Positions 18,626-28,651 of a stretch of DNA of 64,000 nucleotides are shown here, in pieces; positions within the stretch are counted from its first letter, which is position 1; each line of letters starts with the position of its first letter. A program made the position numbers and the translations under genes. This stretch comes from Helicobacter fennelliae. Lineage in GTDB: Bacteria > Campylobacterota > Campylobacteria > Campylobacterales > Helicobacteraceae. The notes under the pieces were generated by a model. It worked only from the letters and a program-made list of their open reading frames with translations. It ran no database searches and was not told the origin of the DNA. The DNA lies in the NCBI RefSeq assembly GCF_900451005.1, contig NZ_UGIB01000001.1, forward strand, positions 1,550,001 to 1,614,000. The letters are read 5' to 3'.

Positions 18626-19258
18626 CTATTTTGCTATGCCGTCCATCACAGGCACAAACAAACATTGCTCTAAAATCTCTTCATGGCATAAGATTCCATT
18701 GCGTTTGGTAAATCGTTTGATGATTTGCGTGTTGCCCTCTTGAATCGGCGCGACAAGGATTCCGCCTTCTTCTAATTGATTGATGATTGTTTGTGGAATC
18801 TCTTGCTGCAAGCAGGCTGAAAATAAGATTCTATCATAAGGGGCGTATTCTTTCCAACCATTTTTGCCATCATCAAGCTTTGTGATGATATTGCTTACTC
18901 CACTTTTTCTAATTCTCTCTCTTGCTTCCAAAAGTAGCTTTTCAATCCGCTCTATGCTAAAGACGCGCCGAAATAGTTGAGCCAAAACCATTGCTTGATA
19001 GCCACTTCCGCACCCAATCTCAAGCACACTATCGCCGGGTGTGAGGTATTGAGTCATTTTAGCCACGGTTAGAGGTGAGGAGATCCATTGATCATTTGCC
19101 ATTGGTAGCGGATCGATACTAAAGGCAAGATGTCGCAAAGATTCTGGCACAAATACTTCTCTATCCACAGCTTGCATAGCTTTTTTGATATTTGCCTGAA
19201 GTGCTGGAAATTGCTTTTGGATTTCATCGCACATAAGATGAGTTTTTATTTGCTGCAT
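18626..19258 (-). CDS. pcm: protein-L-isoaspartate O-methyltransferase
   Basis: Repairs damaged aspartyl residues using SAM. Class I methyltransferase motif [20 protein letters not shown], preceded by [17 protein letters not shown], typical of Pcm, and followed by [14 protein letters not shown]. 210 residues. It overlaps the nitrilase-family gene by 13 bases, so the start at 19258 is probably coupled. Confidence 0.92.
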   Translation of the reverse strand: MQQIKTHLMCDEIQKQFPALQANIKKAMQAVDREVFVPESLRHLAFSIDPLPMANDQWISSPLTVAKMTQYLTPGDSVLEIGCGSGYQAMVLAQLFRRVFSIERIEKLLLEARERIRKSGVSNIITKLDDGKNGWKEYAPYDRILFSACLQQEIPQTIINQLEEGGILVAPIQEGNTQIIKRFTKRNGILCHEEILEQCLFVPVMDGIAK

Positions 19259-19983
19259 TCATTGATTCCTGTGTCGATGTATTTACGCATTTTTGCCACT
19301 TCTTTGAGGTCGATTTTGTGTGTGATGTTTTCAGAATCTTCATTGCTATATACATTTCCATATGGCGTGATGATTGAGCTTGATTTTGCCATTTGGAGAT
19401 TTGAGCTTGCGCTCACGACAACAAAGCATTGATTAATAATCGCTAAAGCTCTGCTTAGTGTCTCAAGGTGATGCTTTCGCTGTTTGCCCCATTGCACAGG
19501 CACAAAGACAATATCAACGCCTCGCACTTCTTGCCACAACTCCACAAAGCGCAATTCAAAGCAAATGAGTGCCGCACATTTGATAGAATCTATATAAAAA
19601 GGAATAATCTCATCGACACTACCCGCCTCAAAATGCAAATGCTCATCGCCAAGTGTGAAGAGATGATGTTTGGATTGTTTGTGGATAAGCTCGCCTTTTG
19701 AGAATACTTTGAGGTTATTGTAGAATCTATGGTTTTTTTTCTCAATCATTGTTGTGATGATCGTCCTATCAGCACTCATTTGGAGTAATTCCTGCGTGGC
19801 GATTTTGGAAAATTCGCTTGCTTCTTCCATTTTTTGGTAACTAAATCCACTTAACATAAGCTCTGGCGTAAGCGTGATAGAATCTTTTTTATTCTTGCTT
19901 ATGGCTTCTTTGAGCTTTTTGAGATTGGTTTGAAAGTTTTGCTTGGTTGTGATTTGTAATGCGGATATTTCTTTAAAAGTCAT
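19246..19983 (-). CDS. carbon-nitrogen hydrolase family protein, catalytic triad present
   Basis: Nitrilase-superfamily amidohydrolase. The Glu-Lys-Cys triad is visible: Glu in [13 protein letters not shown], Lys in HKQSKHHLF, Cys in [15 protein letters not shown]. Start at ATG 19983, with a TTG just upstream as an alternative. 245 residues. The substrate is unknown. It overlaps nrdB by 11 bases and pcm by 13, forming a compact run. Confidence 0.85.
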   Translation of the reverse strand: MTFKEISALQITTKQNFQTNLKKLKEAISKNKKDSITLTPELMLSGFSYQKMEEASEFSKIATQELLQMSADRTIITTMIEKKNHRFYNNLKVFSKGELIHKQSKHHLFTLGDEHLHFEAGSVDEIIPFYIDSIKCAALICFELRFVELWQEVRGVDIVFVPVQWGKQRKHHLETLSRALAIINQCFVVVSASSNLQMAKSSSIITPYGNVYSNEDSENITHKIDLKEVAKMRKYIDTGINECSK

Positions 19984-21055
19984 CAAAATTTAAGCTCCCT
20001 TTTGTGTAATTAACTACTTTTTGCTCAAAAAAGTTTGTCCGCTGGTCGTTAAAGCTTGAGAATTTATTGATCCATTCTATCGGATTTTTTTGATTATAAA
20101 GCTTAGGAAGTCCTACGCGCTTTAGCCTATCATCAGCTAAGAATTTGATATATTTGTCAATGAGCTCATCTGTAAGCCCCATAATATGCCCTTGCGTGAT
20201 GTATTCACCCCATGCAATCTCAACTTCCACAGCCCTTCTAAACATCTCGATGACTTCTTCTTCAAGTGCTTTTGTAAAAAGATCCGCTCGCTCATCGCGC
20301 AAAGCATTGATAATCCTTTGAAAAAGCATTAAATGCGTGATTTCATCGCGCTGGATAAATCGTATCATTTGCGCGCTTGATTTCATTTTTTCATTTCTTG
20401 CTAATGTATAAAAAAAGCAGAATCCACTATAAAAATATATGCCTTCCAGAATCTGATTTGCAAAAAGTGCTTTTGTGATATTGTGCTCTGTGGGGTTTGA
20501 GGCGAGATTGATATACACATCAGCGATATAGTCGTTTTTTGATTTAAGCTGCATATCTTTACGCCACATTTCATAGATTTCATCGGTGTTTTCAGAGATA
20601 GATTCTACCATTACTGCATAAGAGCTACTATGTAGCGCCTCTTCAAATGCTTGTCTGACAAGAGCTAAATTAATCTCAGGGCTTGTAATGTATGGATTGA
20701 CATTATCGATGAGGTTATTTGTCTGCAAAGAATCCATAAAAATAAGTTGCGCTAATGCTCTATCGTAGCCTGTTTTCTCCTCTTCGCTTAGTATTTTGTA
20801 GTCGCGCTTATCATCATTCATATTGACTTCTTCAGGATACCACGAGTTTGCAAGCATTTTTTTCCATAAATCATACGCCCATTGGTATTTGATTTTGTTG
20901 AGATCAAAAATAGAAGTTGGATTCCCGCCAAATATCTTTCTGTCATTAACAGATTCATTAGATTCTGGGTTGTAGATTTTTTTGCGCGTTATGGGCATTT
21001 GTTGCAGTTGATTTGTAAGCGGAGTTTGTGGCGATTGCATAAGATCATCCTTCAA
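19973..21055 (-). CDS. nrdB: class I ribonucleotide reductase, beta subunit
   Basis: Provides the radical for reduction of ribonucleotides. Helical di-iron protein: [19 protein letters not shown] and [17 protein letters not shown] carry the Glu and His metal ligands. 360 residues with a C-terminal tail ending LNFDDF, the type of acidic tail that binds NrdA. No nrdA is in the window. A run of three tandem QQ-rich residues at the N-terminus is not conserved in E. coli. Confidence 0.93.
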   Translation of the reverse strand: MKDDLMQSPQTPLTNQLQQMPITRKKIYNPESNESVNDRKIFGGNPTSIFDLNKIKYQWAYDLWKKMLANSWYPEEVNMNDDKRDYKILSEEEKTGYDRALAQLIFMDSLQTNNLIDNVNPYITSPEINLALVRQAFEEALHSSSYAVMVESISENTDEIYEMWRKDMQLKSKNDYIADVYINLASNPTEHNITKALFANQILEGIYFYSGFCFFYTLARNEKMKSSAQMIRFIQRDEITHLMLFQRIINALRDERADLFTKALEEEVIEMFRRAVEVEIAWGEYITQGHIMGLTDELIDKYIKFLADDRLKRVGLPKLYNQKNPIEWINKFSSFNDQRTNFFEQKVVNYTKGSLNFDDF

Positions 21056-21125
21056 AGTTTTTGCGAAATTATAATCATTTATATCTTAAACCTAGCTACA
21101 TTTTGAGTTGCATTTTGGGCTTGTA

Positions 21126-21917
21126 TTATGGAGTGTATTTTTGTCTAAATCCCCATTCCAAAGCTATTTTGGTGATCTCTTCTTTTTCGATTTCAAGTGA
21201 TAAAATCTCCTCTCCCTCACCAAGCCAATCAATAATCTCTCCATTTGGCATAGCAATCAAACTATCACCATAAAATTCCCATTCTTGATTCTCAATAGCT
21301 AGTTTTCCTACGCGATTAGCGCGCACGATCATACAGCCATTGAGAAATGCTCTCATTTTGCAAAGCTCACGCCAACGTTCATAAGAGCCAAAAGTATTTG
21401 CCGTGGGCAAAAGCACCATATCCACGCCCGCTTTTTTGAGCTTGAGCCATAATTCATCAAAATGTATCTCAAAGCCAAAAAGCCCAGCAATCGTAAATCC
21501 ACAATATCTAAACAGAAACGGATCTTTAAAATTTTTGACTTTAGGATTTGCAAAAAATCCCGCCTCATTCCAATGCTCGTATCCGATGAGTTTTTGCTGA
21601 GTATAAAATAATGGCTCTGATTTGGTAGTGCCATCAATGAAAACAAGCTGTTTAATAAGTCGTGTAGATTCCCCCATAATAATTGGTGCAAAAAAGCTTA
21701 TAGAATGTTTTTTGGCAAGCTGTTCTAAATAATTAATTTGTGCGATAGAATGCTGAAGGATTTGTTTGGAAGAGAGGGTTACTAGAGTGTGAAAAAATGG
21801 ATTAAGCACATATTCACCAAGCACGATAAGGGTTTGTTTTGGAAATTTTTTACAAAACGCGCTAAATTGCGGATCTTTTGGCTTGATGTGTGATTGCTGA
21901 AAAATAGTAATTTTCAT
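21126..21917 (-). CDS. nitrilase-family protein lacking the catalytic cysteine
   Basis: 263 residues aligned with the carbon-nitrogen hydrolase fold: Glu in LIVLGEYVLNPFF, Lys in YTQQKLIGYEHW, and the nucleophile elbow reads FTIAGLFGFEIHFDELWLKL. The position normally occupied by Cys (G-x-x-C-F/Y-E/D) is Gly, codon GGC. A TGC codon would differ by one base. The protein is otherwise full length, so it could be a non-enzymatic paralogue of the 19246 gene, use another residue, or be newly inactivated. Located 23 bases before xseB in the same direction. Confidence 0.75.
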   Translation of the reverse strand: MKITIFQQSHIKPKDPQFSAFCKKFPKQTLIVLGEYVLNPFFHTLVTLSSKQILQHSIAQINYLEQLAKKHSISFFAPIIMGESTRLIKQLVFIDGTTKSEPLFYTQQKLIGYEHWNEAGFFANPKVKNFKDPFLFRYCGFTIAGLFGFEIHFDELWLKLKKAGVDMVLLPTANTFGSYERWRELCKMRAFLNGCMIVRANRVGKLAIENQEWEFYGDSLIAMPNGEIIDWLGEGEEILSLEIEKEEITKIALEWGFRQKYTP

Positions 21918-21939
21918 TTTTTGTCCTTTAGTTTTGTGT

Positions 21940-22137
21940 TTATTTATTATCTTGAATGTCTTGTGCTTTGATCTCTTCGTATTCTAGTTTTGCTTTCTCT
22001 AGCATATCTTGTGCTTCTTTGAGTTCTTTTATACCTTGTTTGTAGAGCTCAAGCCCGCTTTTGAGGCTTAAATCTTGAGCGTTGAGCTGTGCTAGAATCT
22101 GTTTTGCTTTTTCTATTTTGCTTTCAAAATCTTGCAT
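21940..22137 (-). CDS. xseB: exodeoxyribonuclease VII small subunit
   Basis: 65-residue helical hairpin: FESKIEKAKQILAQLNAQDL and LKSGLELYKQGIKELKEAQD, the XseB pattern. Together with XseA it degrades single-stranded DNA. No xseA is in the window. The short length is normal for the family. Confidence 0.88.
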   Translation of the reverse strand: MQDFESKIEKAKQILAQLNAQDLSLKSGLELYKQGIKELKEAQDMLEKAKLEYEEIKAQDIQDNK

Positions 22138-22159
22138 AATGTCCCCTTTTATTTAGAAT

Positions 22160-23509
22160 TTATTGTGGTTCGAGTAATTTAAAAATCAAAATACTAACAA
22201 TCACAATCGGCGCGACAAATCGAATGATAAAATACCATATTTCAAAAAGTGTGTGGTTTAGAAATGAGGTTGTATAAGATCGCAGAGTGTCTTTTTTGAT
22301 TACAAAGCCCAAAAAAAGAATGCAGCATAATGAGCTTAGAGGCATGATAAAACTTGCAGTGAGAAAATTTAGCCATACAAATATGTTTTTGCCACCAAAG
22401 CTAAGCAGGGCTTTGTAGTCCTTAGTCATCGAATACAGCGCAAACATACCGATGATAAATACAATAAAGCTCACCCCCCAAGTCGCGCTTATGCGACTGA
22501 AATTATGCCGATTGACAAGAAATGAGACCATAGGCTCTAGCATCGAAATAGTCGAAGTGATCCCAGCAAAGAGCAATGCTAGCAAAAACGCGACGGAGAG
22601 AATCTGCCCCGTTGAACCAAATTCTGAAAAAATAAGCGGAAGTGAAATAAACACTAATCCAATGCTTTGTGTGCTATCCTCTCCTAAATCACCGTCATAC
22701 CCAAAGAAAAAAGTAAAAATCATAAGCCCTGCGATGATTGAAATCAATAAGCCTGTAAGCACGATCCATAGCGCACTTTTGAAAAGATTTTGAGAATTTG
22801 ATGTAGCAGCAGCATAAGTGATAATCGTCCCAACGCCAAGACTAAGCGAGAAAAACACTTGCGAGAGTGCGCTAATAAGGACATTTGCATCGATTGCCTC
22901 ATACTTAAAATCAAACAAAAAATGCCACGCTTTCAAAAATGAAGGCTGAAACAAAGTATAAACTAACAGCCCAATAAAAATAATAAAAAGTAATGGCATA
23001 AGCACGAGATTTAAAAGCTCTATGCCTTTTTTTATCCCAAATGAAACAATGAGTGCCGAGAGAAATAAACAACCGCTAAAGCCGATAATTTGCCAATAGA
23101 TTCCAGCTCCCATGAGGTATTCAAAGGTTTGCTTTGAGGTGCGAAGATCTTTTGGCAGATCAAAGCTCACTACCACAAGATAATACAGAATCCAGCCCAA
23201 AATCACCGCATAAAAAGACAAAATAAGCGGTCCGCCAATGATTGCAATGCCTGCATATTTCCATTTTTTTGTGGGCGTTGGATCAAGCATTTCAAAACAG
23301 CTGACAACATCTTTTTTGCCTCTATTGCCAATAATCATATCAGCAAGCAAAAGACTCACGCCAATCACAAGCAAAAGCACCAAAAATAACAACACAAACG
23401 CCCCGCCACCATTTTGCCCAGCCATATATGGAAATCTCCAAATATGCCCCAAACCAATGGAGCTCCCTAAGGTTGCGAGTATGAATCCAATTTGTGAAAA
23501 GTTTTTCAT
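22160..23509 (-). CDS. neurotransmitter:sodium symporter (SNF) family transporter, copy 1
   Basis: 449 residues, about eleven or twelve membrane helices, with the family start MKNFSQIGFILATLGSSIGL and GHIWRFPYMAGQNGGGAF, the sodium and substrate site of LeuT-like transporters. The substrate is unknown (amino acids likely). Its 5' end is almost identical in DNA to that of the next gene (23376-23519 versus 24833-24976). It is followed by xseB after 22 bases. Confidence 0.9.
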   Translation of the reverse strand: MKNFSQIGFILATLGSSIGLGHIWRFPYMAGQNGGGAFVLLFLVLLLVIGVSLLLADMIIGNRGKKDVVSCFEMLDPTPTKKWKYAGIAIIGGPLILSFYAVILGWILYYLVVVSFDLPKDLRTSKQTFEYLMGAGIYWQIIGFSGCLFLSALIVSFGIKKGIELLNLVLMPLLFIIFIGLLVYTLFQPSFLKAWHFLFDFKYEAIDANVLISALSQVFFSLSLGVGTIITYAAATSNSQNLFKSALWIVLTGLLISIIAGLMIFTFFFGYDGDLGEDSTQSIGLVFISLPLIFSEFGSTGQILSVAFLLALLFAGITSTISMLEPMVSFLVNRHNFSRISATWGVSFIVFIIGMFALYSMTKDYKALLSFGGKNIFVWLNFLTASFIMPLSSLCCILFLGFVIKKDTLRSYTTSFLNHTLFEIWYFIIRFVAPIVIVSILIFKLLEPQ

Positions 23510-23556
23510 TATCTGCCTTTATTTGCCTTGCAATTTGCACTGGATTTTAGTTTGTT

Positions 23557-24966
23557 TTAATTTGATCCCAATCCAAAAATATGCTCCACCCATGATATGA
23601 AGGATTTGAAAATCGTTGCATAGGTATAATCTCTAGATTCTAAAATCAGCCCAACCCACGCGACAATGATAATGAGCGGGGCGACAAAACGAATGATATA
23701 GAACCACAAAATAAAGATTCTAGGCGATAAAAAATACTGCGTCATTGCACTTAGATTCTGCTTTTTGATAACCCAGCCTACAAAAATCACCCCAACCAAC
23801 GCTCCAAGTGGCATAATCACTGCCGAGCTAGAAAAATCAACCCATTTAAAAAGGCTCTGCCCAAAGATATTGAAAATCCCCTCATAATCTCTATGCAAAG
23901 ACAAAATCAATACCAACCCGCACATATAAATACAACCCACAATCGCCCAAGTTGTCGCAATACGATTTTTTTGGTATTTTTGGACAAAAAACATCACGCT
24001 TGGCTCAAGCAAAGAAACCGTTGAAGTGATCCCTGCAAATGCAAGCCCGACAAAAAACAACACAGAGATAACAACTCCACCCATACCTATTTTGGAAAAC
24101 ACAATAGGCAGAGCCTGAAAAACAAGCCCAGCTTCATCGCCTGCTTGCACGTCATACTGATAGACAAAAGTAAATATCATAAGCCCTGCGATAAGCGAAA
24201 TAAGCACTCCGGGAATAGTAACCCACAGCGCACTTTTGAGGAGATTTTGGTTTTCTTTTGTTGAGGCTGAATAAGTGATGATAATGCCAATACCAAGGCT
24301 AAGAGAAAAGCACATTTGCCCCATTGCAGCTACAATTACATTGAAATTTATCGCCTCATACTTAAAATCAAACAAAAAATGCCACGCCTGCAAAAATGAT
24401 GGCTGAAACATCGCATAGACTAAAAGCCCGATAAAAATCACAAAAAGCAAAGGTATCAGCACGATATTGAGTCGCTCAATGCCATCTTTTATCCCAAATG
24501 AGACAATCAGCCCTGTAAAAAAAAGTATTGCGCTAAAACTAGCGATTTGTGCGCTAAGGCTTGAAGTAAGAAGAGAGGTAAAAACTACTTCCGCTTCTTT
24601 GGAATCTAGCGGGAGATTAAAACTTACGACAAATAAATAATACAGCACCCAGCCCAAAACAATGCAATAAAAAGTCAGGATAAATGGTCCTCCAAAAAGC
24701 GTTAATCCTGCGTATTTCCACATTTTTTTGGGGTTTGGGTCAAGCTCTTTGAATGCATCAGCAGTGTTTTTTTTGGTTTTATGACCAATAAGCATTTCAC
24801 CAATTAACATAGCTACGCCAACGCTTAGAGCAAGCACCAAAAATAACAACACAAACGCTCCGCCACCATTTTGCCCAGCCATATATGGAAATCTCCAAAT
24901 ATGCCCCAAACCAATGGAGCTCCCTAAGGTTGCGAGTATGAATCCAATTTGTGAAAAGTTTTTCAT
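23557..24966 (-). CDS. neurotransmitter:sodium symporter (SNF) family transporter, copy 2
   Basis: Paralogue of the preceding transporter, with the same N-terminus and LDSKEAEVVFTSLLTSSLSA where copy 1 has a different external loop. 469 residues from ATG 24966; the longer frame to 25011 adds repeat-derived residues. It ends with an extra hydrophobic segment compared with copy 1. Tandem arrangement suggests duplication, and the identical 5' segment suggests a recent conversion or strong constraint. Confidence 0.9.
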   Translation of the reverse strand: MKNFSQIGFILATLGSSIGLGHIWRFPYMAGQNGGGAFVLLFLVLALSVGVAMLIGEMLIGHKTKKNTADAFKELDPNPKKMWKYAGLTLFGGPFILTFYCIVLGWVLYYLFVVSFNLPLDSKEAEVVFTSLLTSSLSAQIASFSAILFFTGLIVSFGIKDGIERLNIVLIPLLFVIFIGLLVYAMFQPSFLQAWHFLFDFKYEAINFNVIVAAMGQMCFSLSLGIGIIITYSASTKENQNLLKSALWVTIPGVLISLIAGLMIFTFVYQYDVQAGDEAGLVFQALPIVFSKIGMGGVVISVLFFVGLAFAGITSTVSLLEPSVMFFVQKYQKNRIATTWAIVGCIYMCGLVLILSLHRDYEGIFNIFGQSLFKWVDFSSSAVIMPLGALVGVIFVGWVIKKQNLSAMTQYFLSPRIFILWFYIIRFVAPLIIIVAWVGLILESRDYTYATIFKSFISWVEHIFGLGSN

Positions 24967-25707
24967 TATCTGCCTAATTTTGATATTGTAAATGATTTGC
25001 AAATATTTCAAATAAACAAAAATCTACTATACACAAATCGCTCTTAAAGCTTTTTTAAATATAATTTGGGGATTTAATCTAATTTCCATAGAATCTAAAT
25101 CCTAGCTTTTAAGCGATTTTGCGAGATTTGTTTTTGTTTTGTCGATAGGCGACTAGCCTTATCTCCTTGCTCAAAACTTCACAATTTATCAAACCCTTGC
25201 AAACCCTTGCAAACTCATCTTAAAATCTAGGATTTCTTTATGTGCTATTGTGTTTTCATAGAATCCTAGAATCTAAAAATTAAAAAAGTCTAGAATTTCT
25301 TTATACTCTCTTGTATTTGTATGGATTCTAAAATCAAAAAGTGGATTGCCACGCAAAATTTGAAAATTTTGCTCGCAATTGAGGGGGCAGGTTTGTCATT
25401 GCGAGGACGATAGGACGAAGCAATCCAGTCAAAATGGATTGCCACGACTTCCTAGCGGAAGCCTCGCAATGACGACAAAAACGATAGATTCTAGTAGAAT
25501 CTATGCAAACACAATGGCACACAAAGAAATCCTTTATTTTTAGGCAGATTCAGTAGGGTTGTGTAGAAATTTTTAGACAAGCAAAAATACAAAAAAGTGT
25601 AACATAAGCGTTCATTGTAGGTTTGTAGGCTAAAAATTTCAAACTCCCTGAAATATGCTAAAAAGAGAGGATTTAGATTCTATACAAAAGATTTTTAAGG
25701 AAATACA
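24967..25707. other. intergenic repeat block between divergent gene sets
   Basis: About 740 bp without a gene. It separates the long minus-strand run from the plus-strand yejB-like gene. Most of it is the right inverted repeat described separately; 25560-25707 is unique and presumably carries the yejB promoter, with an AAGGAA ribosome binding site just before ATG 25708. Confidence 0.6.
25082..25516 (-). repeat. long inverted repeat, right copy (partner 1983-2424)
   Basis: Reverse-complement match to the block at 1983-2424, including two TCATTGCGAG...GGCAATCC units, the doubled TTTGCAAGGG tract and the terminal GAATCTAAATCCTAGCTTTTAA. It has one extra segment in the middle (about 25245-25335) that the left copy lacks. 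Visible differences are scattered substitutions and small indels. Orientation is opposite to the left copy, so recombination would invert the 23-kb minus-strand gene block. Confidence 0.8.
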
Positions 25708-26757
25708 ATGTTTCACTATCTCATCAAACGCCTATTGCTCGTGATTCCCACACTTTTAGGCATTATCACGCTTAATTTTTTTATCATACAGCTTTCACCC
25801 GGCGGTCCTGTCGAATATATGAGCAATAAACTTGAGCGCGCAAATGCGGCTAATGAAGCGACAGCAGGAATGAAAACAAGCGATTATAAGGCTTCACGAG
25901 GGCTTGATCCTACACTCATTGAGGAGCTCAAAATCCAATACGGATTTGATAAGGGCATTGTTGAGCGATATATTTTGATGTTGAAACATTACATAACTTT
26001 TGATTTAGGTGAGAGCTATTATCGTAAAATAAGCGTGTGGGATTTGATTTTGGAGAAAATGCCTGTCTCTATTTCGCTTGGGCTTTTTAGCACATTGTTG
26101 ATTTATCTTGTCTCGATTCCACTTGGAATCTACAAAGCCCAGCACAATGGAAGTTTTATCGATAGCTTTTCGTCATTAATTATTGTCGTGCTGAATGCAA
26201 TTCCAGCATTTTTGTTTGGAATCTTGCTTATTGTGCTTTTTGCAGGGGGCAATTATTTTGATATTTTTCCGCTTCGTGGGCTTGTGAGTGATGATTTTGA
26301 GTCTTTGGGGGTGCTTGACAAAATCAAAGATTATCTTTGGCATATCACTTTGCCTGTTGTGTGTTTATCGATTGGAGGCTTTGCAAGTTTGACGCTTTTG
26401 AGTAAAAATTCATTCCTAGAAGAAATGCAAAAAAATTATGTGCTGACAGCCTATGCCAAAGGAGCAAGCTCACAGCGAGTTTTGTATAGTCATATTTTTC
26501 GCAATGCTATGTTACTTGTGATCTCATCATTTCCGGTGACGTTTTTGAGTGTGTTTATGAGCGGAAGCTTGCTGATAGAGATTATTTTTAGTTTGGACGG
26601 GCTTGGGCTTTTGGGGTATGAAAGCATTTTGAGTCGCGATTATCCGGTGGTATTTGGCACGCTTTATGTTTTTACGCTTTTTAGTCTTCTTATCACCATT
26701 ATCAATGACTTTATTTACACGCTCATTGATCCAAAGATTAATTTTGATGCACAATAA
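25708..26757 (+). CDS. ABC transporter permease, DppB/YejB type
   Basis: 349 residues with the binding-protein-dependent permease fold. An N-terminal helix ([20 protein letters not shown]) is followed by [11 protein letters not shown] and an about 60-residue insert, as in YejB-type permeases of the microcin C / oligopeptide family. The EAA loop ([20 protein letters not shown]) contacts the ATPase. No partner permease, binding protein or ATPase follows in the window, so the complex must be encoded elsewhere or is incomplete. AAGGAA lies just ahead of the ATG. Confidence 0.85.
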   Translation: MFHYLIKRLLLVIPTLLGIITLNFFIIQLSPGGPVEYMSNKLERANAANEATAGMKTSDYKASRGLDPTLIEELKIQYGFDKGIVERYILMLKHYITFDLGESYYRKISVWDLILEKMPVSISLGLFSTLLIYLVSIPLGIYKAQHNGSFIDSFSSLIIVVLNAIPAFLFGILLIVLFAGGNYFDIFPLRGLVSDDFESLGVLDKIKDYLWHITLPVVCLSIGGFASLTLLSKNSFLEEMQKNYVLTAYAKGASSQRVLYSHIFRNAMLLVISSFPVTFLSVFMSGSLLIEIIFSLDGLGLLGYESILSRDYPVVFGTLYVFTLFSLLITIINDFIYTLIDPKINFDAQ

Positions 26758-26832
26758 TACTTACAAGTTTTAGATTTTACTTTTGTGTTATAATCCCAAG
26801 CTAGAATCTAAACACATCATAAGGACAAAACA

Positions 26833-27630
26833 ATGTGGCTGAATAGACAAGTTGGGCAAAATTTCAGGCAAGAATACATCATCGAAGAAAAGCTTTTAGA
26901 TGTCAGAAGCGAGCACATTTTAGAGATTTTTAAAAGTCAGAATTTCGGACAAATAGCAATGATTGATGAGCGACATATTTTGATAGAGAAATTTCTGTAT
27001 GTAGAGAGCGAGCTTTTGGCACACATTCCGTCATGCTGCATAAAAGAAGACTATGGCTACAAAAAAGCATTGCTTACGGGCGGATTTTGCTTAGAGATAG
27101 CGTATGAACTTTTGAAGCATAATATCGATGTGGATTTTCTCCAAAGCGATGAAAAAGTGTTGCATTCTTTTATTAGCTTTTTTCCGCATTTTACTCAAAC
27201 AACGCAGAATCCAAAGTTTCATCTGTATGCAAAAACGATTGAATTGCCATTAGAAAAATATGATGTGATTATCCATCAAGGCACGCCAAATGCCCATGAG
27301 ATTGATGGATTACAAAGAATGCTCACACCTCAAGGGATTTTTATCCATCGCCTTGCTCACCCTTACATTCAAGAAGACAAATGTATCGCACTGCTTCAGA
27401 ATCTTGACGGATTTTTTGAGATTGTTATGCCATTTTTCGCGCCTTTTTCTTTGTTTGATGATAGGGTGTATGTTTTTGCTTCAAAGCAAACGCACCCGCT
27501 TGCTGATATGTGGCTCCAAAAAGTGGATATGCTTAGTGATTTGCGCTATTACAATGCTGATATTCATCAGGCTGCATTTAGTATGCCAACGCACATTGCT
27601 AAGAGTTTGCAAGGTATCATTAAGAATTGA
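26833..27630 (+). CDS. speE: spermidine synthase-like aminopropyltransferase
   Basis: 265 residues resembling H. pylori SpeE. The N-terminal beta hairpin (MWLNRQVGQNFRQEYIIEEK) and the Rossmann segment KKALLTGGFCLEIAYELLKH match, although the usual GGGDG loop is degenerate, as in other Helicobacter SpeE proteins. Transfers aminopropyl from decarboxylated SAM to putrescine. Ribosome binding site AAGGAC precedes ATG 26833. The stop TGA overlaps the TTG start of coaE (TTGA). Confidence 0.8.
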   Translation: MWLNRQVGQNFRQEYIIEEKLLDVRSEHILEIFKSQNFGQIAMIDERHILIEKFLYVESELLAHIPSCCIKEDYGYKKALLTGGFCLEIAYELLKHNIDVDFLQSDEKVLHSFISFFPHFTQTTQNPKFHLYAKTIELPLEKYDVIIHQGTPNAHEIDGLQRMLTPQGIFIHRLAHPYIQEDKCIALLQNLDGFFEIVMPFFAPFSLFDDRVYVFASKQTHPLADMWLQKVDMLSDLRYYNADIHQAAFSMPTHIAKSLQGIIKN

Positions 27631-28337
27631 AAACATCACAAACATTGCAGCATGCCATAGCCATAACAGGCGCGATAGCCAGTGGCAAATCAACCGCAAG
27701 CAAGATTTTCGAACTGCTTGGATATAGAGTTATTTGCGCAGATTCTATCGCTCATAGGGTGCTTGAGCAAAATGCCAAAGAGATTATTAATGCCTTTGGT
27801 GCACAAATAGCCAACCAAAATCCGCCAAATCCTCAAACTGACGCAAATCCTGATATAAATCTTGCTTTAAATCCGCCCGCTAATCAAGCTTCACAAGAGC
27901 CACAGCCAACAATCAATCGCAAAGAATTAGGCAAGATAGTTTTTGCTGATGAGCGCAAACGAAAGCTCCTAGAATCTATCTTGCACCCAAAAATTCACGC
28001 CCAGATTCTCTCCAAAGCATTAGAGCTAGAAAGCTCGCACCAGTGGTATTTTTTGGATATTCCATTGTTTTTTGAGAGTGGTGGAAGGGAGCGTTATCCT
28101 GTGCGATATGTCTTGACGATCGCCACAGATGAGCGCACACAGCTTGAGCGAGTGATGAAGCGAGATGCACTTAAGCCTTGCGAGATAGAGCAGCGCATAA
28201 ACGCGCAAATGCCACTTCAAGAAAAAATCAATGCCAGTGATTTTGTGATACACAATGGAGGAACTTTGCAGGATTTACAGCATAAAATCGAGGAATTTTT
28301 GGCAATGATTGGGGATTGTGATACAGGAAATAAATAA
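27627..28337 (+). CDS. coaE: dephospho-CoA kinase with an Asn/Pro-rich insertion
   Basis: Last step of coenzyme A synthesis. P-loop GAIASGKST at residues 15-23, then VICADSIAHRVLEQ and the LID-like ADERKRKLLESILHP. 236 residues. Between the first domain and the LID there is an extra low-complexity stretch of about 35 residues (around 62-96) rich in Asn, Pro, Gln and Ala, absent from E. coli CoaE as I know it. Start is TTG 27627 overlapping the speE stop; no other start fits the P-loop position. Confidence 0.88.
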   Translation: MKTSQTLQHAIAITGAIASGKSTASKIFELLGYRVICADSIAHRVLEQNAKEIINAFGAQIANQNPPNPQTDANPDINLALNPPANQASQEPQPTINRKELGKIVFADERKRKLLESILHPKIHAQILSKALELESSHQWYFLDIPLFFESGGRERYPVRYVLTIATDERTQLERVMKRDALKPCEIEQRINAQMPLQEKINASDFVIHNGGTLQDLQHKIEEFLAMIGDCDTGNK

Positions 28338-28530
28338 ATTAGATTCTAGATTCTAAATCCTAGCTTTTTGGTAAATTTTGCGGATTGCTTCGGCTCACTC
28401 GATTAGCAACGCACGAAAAGTAGCGATTCACTTGATTTTATCTTGCGCCAAACACGCCAAACTACAAAAATAAGCTAACAATAGAGAATTTCTTTACATT
28501 TTTTTATGTTTGCATGGATTCTAGAATCTA
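28338..28530. repeat. dispersed intergenic repeat, related to 1797-1982
   Basis: The 314-bp gap between coaE and the flavoprotein gene starts with this degenerate repeat: GATTCTAAATCCTAGCTTTT, a gattgcttcg block, acgcacga, ctacaaaaataagctaa and TTTGCATGGATTCTAGAATC. The rest (28531-28651) is AT-rich and ends in a strong AAGGAG at 28641-28646, the ribosome binding site of the next gene. No gene is seen. Confidence 0.55.
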
Positions 28531-28651
28531 AATGGATTTGAGATTTCAAAAAAGCAATAAATTTAAAAAGTTAAAAAAAATTTAACTAAATTATGTATTT
28601 TTTATGCAAAAAAGCTTATTATTTGTAAAACAAGAGGAGAAAGGAGAAAAA

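Noticed and set aside
22473-22478. C6 tract inside an SNF transporter gene as a phase-variation switch
   Set aside because: Too short for typical Helicobacter slippage, and the frame is intact.
25334-25522. Minus-strand 62-residue frame (CHCEASARKSWQS)
   Set aside because: Repeat translation within the right inverted repeat.
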